Shown here: positions 1 through 5,406 of the stretch, piece by piece | Layout: each line of letters starts with the position of its first letter | How positions within the stretch are numbered: position 1 is the stretch's first letter | Assembly (NCBI GenBank): GCA_903940375.1 | Contig: CAJAKT010000295.1 | Coordinates: 1 to 5,964 of the forward strand | Reading direction: 5' to 3' | Length of the DNA: 5,964 nt | From: an uncultured bacterium | Lineage (GTDB): Bacteria > Actinomycetota > Actinomycetes > S36-B12 | The notes under the pieces: model-generated | What the model was told of the DNA's origin: nothing | Seen by the model: the letters and a program-made list of their open reading frames with translations, nothing else | Database searches by the model: none | Made by a program: the position numbers and the translations under genes

Positions 1-168
1 GACGATGCCGAAGCCGGTGAACATCCCGTTGGTGACCAGTTGGAAGAACACGATGATCGCGTAGGACGCCCAGAACACGCGTCGGCGAACGAGGTGCGTC
101 CGGAAGGCCCACATGTCCAAGGCCACGGCCAGCAGGACCGCGACCACTCCGAGCTGCGTGTAGGTCAT
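1..168 (-). CDS. crtYd: CrtYd-like carotenoid (lycopene) cyclase subunit, 3'-truncated by window edge
   Basis: The first 56 codons, read leftward from the ATG at 168-166, begin MTYTQLGVVAVLLAVALD and continue through a basic stretch (LVRRRVFW) to FQLVTNGMFTGFGIV. Two hydrophobic helices are visible, at about residues 5-21 and 33-48, with the positive RRR cluster between them. This is the usual N-terminus of the small lycopene-cyclase-domain membrane proteins (CrtYd/CrtYf/LbtC type). In actinobacteria these pair with a CrtYc/CrtYe partner to cyclise lycopene or C50 carotenoid ends. The ATG overlaps the stop codon of the preceding gene (ATGA, 4 bases), so translation is probably coupled and the two subunits co-expressed, as expected for an obligate heterodimer. 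The C-terminal half is outside the window, so the product (beta-, epsilon- or C50-type rings) cannot be judged. Sure of family; less sure of which subunit name applies. Confidence 0.85.
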   Translation of the reverse strand, partial: MTYTQLGVVAVLLAVALDMWAFRTHLVRRRVFWASYAIIVFFQLVTNGMFTGFGIV

Positions 169-524
169 CGCTGACCAGCGTCTGTCTCGTCGGCCGATTC
201 GTCGCCGACGGACCAGTGCGGGTTGACGCTGCGAACGGCCTCGAGGGTGAGGATCGCCGCGAGCGGGATGGCCAGGAAGAACAGGATCTCGTCCAGGGGC
301 ACCGAACCAGGCAGGTAGACGCCGAGGATCCGCTCGAGGTCGAAGTGCCAGTGCCCCTGGGCGACGGCGTAGGCATCCCAGGCGAAGAACACGAAGACGA
401 CCGGAACCACCGAGAGCAGCAGGCGGCGCCATCTGCGCAGCACCCGGGTGCGCAGGGCGATCTCCAGCCACAGGCAGCCCACGAGCACGAATGCGAGAAT
501 CGCGACATAGGACAGCCGGGCCAT
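165..524 (-). CDS. crtYc: CrtYc-like carotenoid (lycopene) cyclase subunit, complete
   Basis: This 119-residue protein has three predicted membrane helices (about 4-22, 36-53 and 77-95). It carries the conserved landmarks of the lycopene cyclase domain family: WDAYAVAQGHWHF at 49-61, a PLDEILFF acidic motif at 76-83 and a further Glu at 95. Its length is normal for the small subunit of the two-gene actinobacterial cyclases (CrtYc/CrtYe/LbtB). Such enzymes cyclise the ends of lycopene or of C50 precursors in the cytoplasmic membrane. The frame stays open upstream to 764, but that part lies antisense to the neighbouring kinase gene. The ATG at 524-522 is preferred because it starts the conserved sequence and has an AGGA ribosome-binding site at 532-535, seven bases away. 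It is the first gene visible in a leftward operon and overlaps crtYd by four bases. The hydrophilic tail (residues 101-119) is weakly conserved in the family. Ring type made is not predictable from sequence. Confidence 0.88.
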   Translation of the reverse strand: MARLSYVAILAFVLVGCLWLEIALRTRVLRRWRRLLLSVVPVVFVFFAWDAYAVAQGHWHFDLERILGVYLPGSVPLDEILFFLAIPLAAILTLEAVRSVNPHWSVGDESADETDAGQR

Positions 525-570
525 AGGCCCATCCTGTCGTGCGGAGCGATACGGAGTCGGGAGGCAGGCC
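525..570. promoter_or_regulatory. 46-bp divergent intergenic region (crtYc / NadR-like kinase)
   Basis: This gap separates two divergently transcribed genes. It holds a ribosome-binding site for each: AGGA on the minus strand (532-535) and GGGAGG on the plus strand (559-564, six bases before the ATG at 571). The space is too short for two ordinary non-overlapping promoters, so at least one must overlap the opposite gene or the two must share DNA. I see no convincing -35/-10 pair on either strand. Confidence 0.5.
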
Positions 571-1092
571 ATGCCCAGCCGGATCGGGCTGCTTGGCGGC
601 GAGTGCACGGGCAAGAGCACTCTCGCCGTGGCCCTGGGCCGCGCACTGCCCGCATGCGTCGTGCCCGAGGTCCTGCGAGAGACCGTCGACCGCCTCGGGC
701 GACCGCCGATCCACGGCGAGCAGGCGGGGATCATGGCAGAGCAGGCCGCCCGCGAGCAGGCCATGGCACTCGCGTGCGAGCACCCCTGGCTGGTAGCCGA
801 TCCGGCTCCCCTGATGACCGCCGTCTACAGCCTGCAGTACTTCGCAGACGACTCACTCGTGCCGGCAGCCGTCGAGCAGGCCCGGGACTATGACCTGATC
901 GTCTGGTGCGACGTCGACCTCCCGTGGGCACCGGACGGCACACAGCGCGACGGCGTCGGAGCCCGTGACCGCACCCACGAGATCGTTGCGGCCCTGGTCC
1001 GTGCCGAACTCGAGCCGTATGGCAGCACCGTGATCAAGGTCACGGGCGGCCTCGCCGACCGCGTCGCGGCGGTACTGGCCGCCCTGGCGTGA
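571..1092 (+). CDS. NadR-like P-loop ATPase / nucleoside kinase-like protein (AAA_28 type)
   Basis: This 173-residue soluble protein has an N-terminal Walker A loop, GGECTGKST (residues 9-17), followed by a helix and VPEVLRETVD (31-40). That arrangement is characteristic of the ribosylnicotinamide-kinase domain of NadR and its relatives. The C-terminal half has DLPWAPDGTQRDG (116-128), then an Arg-rich helix and ITGG/R-type ending (VTGGLADRV), again matching the NadR kinase fold. It lacks the helix-turn-helix and the NMN adenylyltransferase domains of full NadR, so it is a standalone kinase of about the expected single-domain length. By family it should phosphorylate a nucleoside-like substrate with ATP in the cytosol; nicotinamide riboside is the obvious candidate but is not proven. 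The start at 571 is supported by GGGAGG six bases upstream. It is divergent from the carotenoid genes and precedes the kinase gene by 81 bases. Stop TGA falls inside a tandem repeat. Confidence 0.82.
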   Translation: MPSRIGLLGGECTGKSTLAVALGRALPACVVPEVLRETVDRLGRPPIHGEQAGIMAEQAAREQAMALACEHPWLVADPAPLMTAVYSLQYFADDSLVPAAVEQARDYDLIVWCDVDLPWAPDGTQRDGVGARDRTHEIVAALVRAELEPYGSTVIKVTGGLADRVAAVLAALA

Positions 1093-1116
1093 CGGGCGTG
1101 ACGGGCGTGACGGGCG
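1087..1116 (+). repeat. 9-bp tandem repeat, about 3.3 copies, carrying three in-frame stop codons
   Basis: The unit TGACGGGCG occurs three times without mismatch (1090-1098, 1099-1107, 1108-1116), preceded by a partial unit GCG at 1087-1089. The first TGA is the stop codon of the NadR-like gene. Because the period is a multiple of three, the second and third TGA are in the same frame. The repeat is short and could have arisen by slippage in GC-rich DNA. No function is claimed. Confidence 0.9.
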
Positions 1117-1160
1117 GGCCGGGGAGGGCGTGGCAACCCTGAGGGCCCCGCGCGCCAACC

Positions 1161-1176
1161 TAGACTCGCCAGCGTG
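1161..1176 (+). promoter_or_regulatory. Probable leaderless promoter -10 element (TAGACT) for the PASTA kinase gene
   Basis: TAGACT at 1161-1166 fits the actinobacterial -10 consensus TANNNT. It ends seven bases before the GTG at 1174, so transcription would begin at or next to the start codon. There is no Shine-Dalgarno-like purine run at the right distance from this GTG. That supports a leaderless mRNA and also decides the start. The sequence 17 bases upstream (CCTGAG at 1138-1143) is a poor -35, which is common in this phylum. Confidence 0.5.
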
Positions 1177-3081
1177 GAGACGTCTGGTCAGGACGGCCTC
1201 GTCGGGACCACCGTCGACGGCCGTTACCGAGTGCTCTCCCTGCTTGCCCGAGGTGGCATGGCCACCGTCTACGAGGCCCTCGACCTGCGACTGGATCGGG
1301 TCGTCGCCCTCAAGATCATGCATCCCCACCTCGCCCACGACCAGGCGTTCGTATCACGGTTCCAGCGCGAGGCGCGGGCTGCTGCGCGGCTGACCCACGG
1401 TCACGTCGTGGCGGTCTATGACCAGGGTGACGACAACGGGATCATCTACCTGGCCATGGAGTACGTACCGGGCCGAACCCTGCGCGATGTCCTGCGCCAG
1501 TACGGCCCGCTCACCCCGGAGCAGGCACTCGTCTTCCTCGACCCTGTGCTCGAGGCCCTCGTCGCCGCGCATGCCGCCGGCTTCGTGCATCGCGATATCA
1601 AGCCCGAGAACGTGCTCATCTCCGACGACGGCCGCGTCAAGGTCGCCGACTTCGGCCTGGCACGAGCGGTCGAGGCCGACGGCCACAGCGTGACGCAGGG
1701 CATGATCATCGGAACCGTCGCGTACCTGTCGCCCGAGCAGGTCGAGCGCGGCGAGGCCGATGGGCGATCGGATGTCTACGCCGCGGGCATCCTGCTCTTC
1801 GAGATGATCACCGGGCAGGTGCCGCACGCCGGGGAGAGTCCACTCAGCGTCGCCTACCAGCACGTGAACAGCGATGTGCCGCCACCGTCGTCGATCGTCC
1901 GGGCCATCACCCCCGAGGTCGATGCCCTCGTCGTCACCGCCACCCGACGCGACCCTTCGTTGCGATACCAGTCAGCCGTCGACTTCCTCTCCGACACCCG
2001 TCGGATCCGGGCGTCGCTGCCACCGCCGCGGCCGTTCATCGACTCCCACGACACCCTCGTCGTCGACGTCGCGATGGCGTCGCAGCTCGCCGCCGGACGC
2101 CCGGGTGCCCCGTCGCCCACCACCTCGGCTCCTGCGCGGACGGCACGGACGGTGCAGACAGCCACTCCCGCCGACGAGCCCGTGCGATACCGGCGCAGCC
2201 GAGCACCCCTGTTCATCGTGCTCCTCGTCATCGCGGTGCTCGCGACGGCCTTCGGCGGCTGGTACCTCGCGGCCGGTCCGGGCAAGACCGTGGCCGCCCC
2301 GGATGTCGTCAACACCACCATTGACGAAGCACAGGCGGCCATGCAAGCCGTCGGGCTGAACCTCGAGGTCGGCGAGGAGCAGTACAGCGAGGACGCTCCG
2401 GCCCAGACGGTGATCAGCACGGACCCGGCGGCCGGCGAAGGGGTCCGCATCGACGGCACCGTGACAGCAGTCGTCTCGAAAGGCCCGGAGCGCTACGAGA
2501 TCCCGGCGCTGAAGGGGCTGACCCAGGCCGCCGCCACCGACGCCGTCGCAGCCCTGAGCCTGGCCATCGGCGCTGTGCGCGAGGCCTACGACGACAAGGC
2601 GGAGGTCGGCACCGTCGTGTCGTCCGATCCGAAGGCGGGAGTCTCCGTCAAGCCGGGCACAGCTGTCGATCTGGTCATCTCCAAGGGTCCCGAGCCGGTG
2701 CCGATGCCCGATGTCGAGGGCCGCAAGGCGGCCGCCGCCAAGGACGCGCTGGCCGCGGCGGGGCTGAAGGCCGATGTCACGCAGAAGTTCTCCGAGTCGG
2801 TCGCCGATGGTGTCGTCATCAGCGCCAAGCCGAAGGCAGGCACCATCATCGACTCCGGCAGCCGCGTTGCCCTGGTCGTCTCCAAGGGTCCGCCGCCCGT
2901 GGTCGTCCCGAATCTGGTTGATATGCCACGCGACAAGGCCGTGTCGACGCTGCAGGGTCTCGGACTCCGGGCGAATGTGGTCGAGGGTGACTTCAGCCCC
3001 CTCAACCGGGTGATCAGCCAGGACCCGCCCGCAGGGAGCAAGATCCCCAAGGGCAGTTCGGTCACCATCCGCATCATCTGA
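1174..3081 (+). CDS. pknL: Transmembrane Ser/Thr protein kinase with four PASTA domains (PknL/PknB family)
   Basis: The 635-residue protein starts at GTG. Its kinase domain spans about residues 18-280: Gly-rich loop LARGGMATVY (24-33), catalytic Lys47 in VALK, Glu66, HRDIKPEN (139-146, catalytic Asp141), DFG (159-161) and SPE (186-188). A Pro/Thr/Ala-rich juxtamembrane linker (about 281-342) leads to one membrane helix (about 344-366). Outside lie four PASTA repeats (about 373-438, 439-506, 507-573, 574-635); the first three each end in a V(V/I)SKGP motif spaced 67-68 residues. PASTA domains of this family sense peptidoglycan fragments or lipid II, and the kinases regulate growth and cell-wall synthesis. 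Phrases such as GLVGTxxxGRYRV, VAVYDQG and LSVAYQ resemble mycobacterial PknL more than PknB, as I remember those sequences. The usual pknB neighbours (pbpA, rodA, pstP, FHA genes) are absent. M. tuberculosis PknL lacks PASTA repeats, so the exact orthology is inference; the architecture is certain. Confidence 0.93.
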   Translation: METSGQDGLVGTTVDGRYRVLSLLARGGMATVYEALDLRLDRVVALKIMHPHLAHDQAFVSRFQREARAAARLTHGHVVAVYDQGDDNGIIYLAMEYVPGRTLRDVLRQYGPLTPEQALVFLDPVLEALVAAHAAGFVHRDIKPENVLISDDGRVKVADFGLARAVEADGHSVTQGMIIGTVAYLSPEQVERGEADGRSDVYAAGILLFEMITGQVPHAGESPLSVAYQHVNSDVPPPSSIVRAITPEVDALVVTATRRDPSLRYQSAVDFLSDTRRIRASLPPPRPFIDSHDTLVVDVAMASQLAAGRPGAPSPTTSAPARTARTVQTATPADEPVRYRRSRAPLFIVLLVIAVLATAFGGWYLAAGPGKTVAAPDVVNTTIDEAQAAMQAVGLNLEVGEEQYSEDAPAQTVISTDPAAGEGVRIDGTVTAVVSKGPERYEIPALKGLTQAAATDAVAALSLAIGAVREAYDDKAEVGTVVSSDPKAGVSVKPGTAVDLVISKGPEPVPMPDVEGRKAAAAKDALAAAGLKADVTQKFSESVADGVVISAKPKAGTIIDSGSRVALVVSKGPPPVVVPNLVDMPRDKAVSTLQGLGLRANVVEGDFSPLNRVISQDPPAGSKIPKGSSVTIRII

Positions 3082-3111
3082 CCCCCACGTGGATTGGCGC
3101 ATCGGGGGCGG

Positions 3112-3126
3112 CAGACTTCGGTCATG
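3112..3126 (+). promoter_or_regulatory. Possible leaderless -10-like element (CAGACT) ahead of the ALDH gene
   Basis: CAGACT at 3112-3117 lies six bases before the ATG at 3124 and differs from the TAGACT ahead of the kinase gene only in its first base. No Shine-Dalgarno sequence sits at normal distance; the nearest G-run, 3104-3108, is 15 bases away. The motif is degenerate and could be chance. Read-through from the kinase gene, which ends 42 bases upstream, is an equally good source of transcript. Confidence 0.3.
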
Positions 3127-4647
3127 ACGACCGCTGACCTGTCCTCCCGCGCCCGGATCGCCCTCACCGCCTGCGGGGTGACGATTCCCGAGCTCGCTGG
3201 CGCGCCGGCTACGGTCACGGCCCGTTCGCCGATCACCGGTGCTGACCTGTTCCCCGTGCCGGCATGCGACGCAGCCGGGATGGCTGCCGCCATCGACCAG
3301 GCCCAGGCCGCCTTCCTCGAGTGGCGCACCGTGCCCGCCCCCGTGCGCGGCTTCCTCATCAAGGCCTACGGCCGCCTGCTCGAGCAGCACAAGGAGGATC
3401 TTGCCGACCTCGTGGCGATCGAAGTCGGCAAGATCCGGTCCGAGGCACTGGGCGAGGTGCAGGAGATGATCGATATCTGCGACTTCGCGGTGGGCCTGTC
3501 CCGCCAGCTGGAGGGACGCACGATGCCATCCGAGCGTCCCGGCCACCGGCTCATGGAGACCTGGCACCCACGCGGCGTCGTCGGCGTGATCTCCGCCTTC
3601 AACTTCCCCGTCGCCGTCTGGGCCTGGAACACCGCACTCGCACTCGTCTGCGGGAACTCCGTCGTCTGGAAGCCGTCTGAGCTGACGCCACTGACCGCGA
3701 TGGCCTGCTCAGCACTGATGGATCAGGCCATCGCCGCACAGGGCGCCCCCGAGGGCATCCATGTACTGGCCGTCGCCGAGCGATCTGCCGGTCCGGCCCT
3801 CGTCAGCAACCCGCTCGTCGCCGTCGTGAGTGCCACCGGTTCCGAGCGGATGGGGGCTGAGGTCGGCCCGCAGGTGGCTGCACGATTCGGTCACGCCATC
3901 CTCGAGCTCGGCGGCAACAACGCGGCCATCGTCGCTCCGTCAGCCGACATCGACCTGGCCGTGCGCGGCATCGTCTTCGCGGCCGCCGGCACCGCCGGCC
4001 AGCGCTGCACGAGCCTGCGCCGGGTCATCGCGCACACCTCGGTCGTCGATGACCTCGTCGATCGCATCGCCGCGGTCTACGCGCGGCTGACCGTCGGCAC
4101 TCCCGAGGATGCGGGGACCCTCGTCGGCCCGCTCATCAGCGGTGCCTCCTTCGATCGCATGCAGGCGGCCATTGCCGAAGCGATCTCTGCGGGCGGCACC
4201 CTCGTCGTCGGCGGCGAACGTGTTGCCGTGCCCGGTTGCGAGGACGCCTACTACGTGCGGCCCGCCCTCGTGCGCATGCCAGCGCAGGCCGACGTCGTTC
4301 GTCGGGAGACCTTCGCGCCACTGCTGTATGTCCTGACGTACGAGACCCTCGACGAGGCGATCGCCCTGCAGAACGGCGTGCCGCAGGGCCTGTCGTCGAG
4401 CATCTTCACACTCGACCAGCGCGAGGCGGAGCTGTTCATGTCGGCGGCCGGTTCGGACTGCGGCATCGTCAACGTGAACATCGGCACCTCCGGCGCCGAG
4501 ATCGGCGGCGCATTCGGCGGCGAGAAGACGACGGGCGGCGGCCGCGAGTCCGGTTCCGATGCCTGGCGCGGCTACATGCGGCGTGCCACGAACACGATCA
4601 ACTACTCGCGTGAGCTGCCGCTCGCCCAGGGCGTGAACTTCGGCTGA
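3124..4647 (+). CDS. amaB: L-piperideine-6-carboxylate / alpha-aminoadipic semialdehyde dehydrogenase (ALDH7 family)
   Basis: This 507-residue protein is a full-length NAD(P)-dependent aldehyde dehydrogenase of the antiquitin (ALDH7) branch. Visible active-site parts are Asn160 in SAFNFP, Lys183 in VWKPSE, general base Glu261 in LELGGNN, nucleophile Cys295 in GQRCTS and Glu395 in ETFAP. The C-terminal stretch GGGRESGSDAWRGYMRR followed by TINYSRELPLAQGVNFG is diagnostic of the antiquitin/AmaB/Pcd group. These enzymes oxidise alpha-aminoadipic semialdehyde (in equilibrium with piperideine-6-carboxylate) to 2-aminoadipate in lysine and pipecolate catabolism. Arg294, next to the nucleophile, is consistent with aminoadipate recognition in that family. 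The ATG at 3124 is chosen over an in-frame TTG at 3094, because the conserved sequence does not need the extra ten residues. Its stop overlaps the next start (TGATG). No lysine aminotransferase gene is visible in the window, so the upstream step is inferred. Confidence 0.9.
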   Translation: MTTADLSSRARIALTACGVTIPELAGAPATVTARSPITGADLFPVPACDAAGMAAAIDQAQAAFLEWRTVPAPVRGFLIKAYGRLLEQHKEDLADLVAIEVGKIRSEALGEVQEMIDICDFAVGLSRQLEGRTMPSERPGHRLMETWHPRGVVGVISAFNFPVAVWAWNTALALVCGNSVVWKPSELTPLTAMACSALMDQAIAAQGAPEGIHVLAVAERSAGPALVSNPLVAVVSATGSERMGAEVGPQVAARFGHAILELGGNNAAIVAPSADIDLAVRGIVFAAAGTAGQRCTSLRRVIAHTSVVDDLVDRIAAVYARLTVGTPEDAGTLVGPLISGASFDRMQAAIAEAISAGGTLVVGGERVAVPGCEDAYYVRPALVRMPAQADVVRRETFAPLLYVLTYETLDEAIALQNGVPQGLSSSIFTLDQREAELFMSAAGSDCGIVNVNIGTSGAEIGGAFGGEKTTGGGRESGSDAWRGYMRRATNTINYSRELPLAQGVNFG

Positions 4648-5393
4648 TGTCACCACGCACGCGCACGGCGCTCGTGGCGGTGCTGGTGCTTGCCCTCGTC
4701 GCAGGTGCGGTCATCGGCATCCGATGGCTGACGCGTGCGGACACCATCGACGGCACTGCGCCGCCTGGCGATGCAGCCGTCATCCTCATCCCCGGCTACG
4801 GGGGTGGATCGGATGCCCTTGCCGGTCTAGCCGGGGATCTGCGATCGTCAGGTCGCACCGTGGTCATCGCCGACCTGGGCGACGAGCACGGCGACATCCG
4901 CGGCTACGGCGCTGACGTCTCTGGGCTTGCGGCCCAACTCGTCGCCGACGGTGCATCCGGGGTTGATCTCGTCGGCTATTCCGAAGGCGGCCTGATCGCG
5001 AGGGCGGCACTGGCCGTGGACGCGCATCTCGTGCGACGCATCGCCACCATTGCATCGCCGCACGCCGGGACAGCGCTCGCTGGTCTCGGCGCCATGCTGG
5101 CGGACTCGGCAGCCTGCCCGACGGCCTGTCAGCAGATGGCCCCGGACTCTGACTTCCTAGGATCGCTGCCGGCACCGGGCGATGCCAGCCGATGGCTGTC
5201 GGTCTACTCCGCGAATGACGATGTCGTCCGACCCGCGGACTCGAGCTACCTCGACGGAGCAACAAATGTCGAGGTGACGGCGTGCGGAACCGGGCCTCTT
5301 GATCACGGGGCGATCATCCGATCCACCACGGTCTGGTCAGTCGTCACGACCTTCCTCGAGAGCGGCAGCGTCGCCGCAGGCTGCACCCCGTAG
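4647..5393 (+). CDS. Exported or membrane-anchored alpha/beta hydrolase (lipase-like)
   Basis: This 248-residue protein has a basic N-terminus (MSPRTRT) and one hydrophobic helix (about residues 8-26) that acts as a signal peptide or membrane anchor. No lipobox cysteine is present. The rest is an alpha/beta hydrolase: oxyanion-side strand VILIPGYGGG (45-54), nucleophile elbow GYSEGG (Ser112), ASPHAG (136-141), a probable acid in SANDDVV (Asp191 or Asp192) and catalytic His220 in LDHGA. The order and spacing resemble secreted LipB-type or lipase-family triacylglycerol esterases. Four cysteines in the exported part (157, 161, 213, 246) could form two disulfides, which supports an extracytoplasmic location. 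The ATG shares one base with the dehydrogenase stop (TGATG) and lacks its own clear ribosome-binding site, so it is probably translated by coupling. Substrate is unknown; lipid or ester hydrolysis is the family expectation. It has no obvious role in lysine breakdown. Confidence 0.82.
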   Translation: MSPRTRTALVAVLVLALVAGAVIGIRWLTRADTIDGTAPPGDAAVILIPGYGGGSDALAGLAGDLRSSGRTVVIADLGDEHGDIRGYGADVSGLAAQLVADGASGVDLVGYSEGGLIARAALAVDAHLVRRIATIASPHAGTALAGLGAMLADSAACPTACQQMAPDSDFLGSLPAPGDASRWLSVYSANDDVVRPADSSYLDGATNVEVTACGTGPLDHGAIIRSTTVWSVVTTFLESGSVAAGCTP

Positions 5394-5406
5394 GGTCCGG
5401 CACGTG
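5391..5406 (+). promoter_or_regulatory. Possible leaderless -10 (TAGGGT) overlapping the hydrolase stop codon
   Basis: TAGGGT at 5391-5396 fits TANNNT and is seven bases before the GTG at 5404, the same geometry as ahead of the kinase gene. Its first three bases are the stop codon of the hydrolase. The same bases could instead act as a weak ribosome-binding site (AGGG at 5392-5395, eight bases from GTG), so the two readings cannot be separated here. No good -35 is seen. Confidence 0.35.

Noticed and set aside
525..764. Upstream extension of the crtYc frame (80 extra residues).
   Set aside because: The extension is antisense to the NadR-like kinase gene, is Arg/Ser/Pro-rich and has no family similarity. 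The ATG at 524 has an AGGA site and begins the conserved domain.
216..893. 225-codon plus-strand open frame across crtYc and the start of the NadR-like gene.
   Set aside because: Its composition is highly charged and low in complexity, with no motif, and it overlaps two better-supported genes in other frames.
1120..1150. GC-rich imperfect hairpin (CGGGGAGGG at 1120-1128 with CCCT at 1137-1140 and CCCCG at 1146-1150) as a terminator between the NadR-like and kinase genes.
   Set aside because: The stem needs a five-base bulge and no T-run follows. In DNA this GC-rich such pairings arise by chance.
3082..3108. CCCCC/GGGGG pairing and a CACGTG palindrome (3086-3091) in the kinase-dehydrogenase gap, as a terminator or operator.
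   Set aside because: The stem is only five pairs around a 17-base loop with no T-tract, and a single six-base palindrome is not enough to call an operator.
3094..3123. In-frame TTG start giving ten more residues to the dehydrogenase.
   Set aside because: TTG is a weak start, no ribosome-binding site precedes it, and the ATG at 3124 yields a normal family length.
1972..3567. Long (531-codon) minus-strand open frame antisense to the kinase C-terminus and the start of the dehydrogenase.
   Set aside because: It spans two clearly real plus-strand genes, has low-complexity Arg/Gly/Asp/His-rich composition and no recognisable domain. This is the usual antisense shadow in GC-rich coding DNA.
3940..4656. 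238-codon minus-strand frame antisense to the dehydrogenase C-terminal half.
   Set aside because: It mirrors codon bias of an unmistakable ALDH7 gene and shows no domain of its own.
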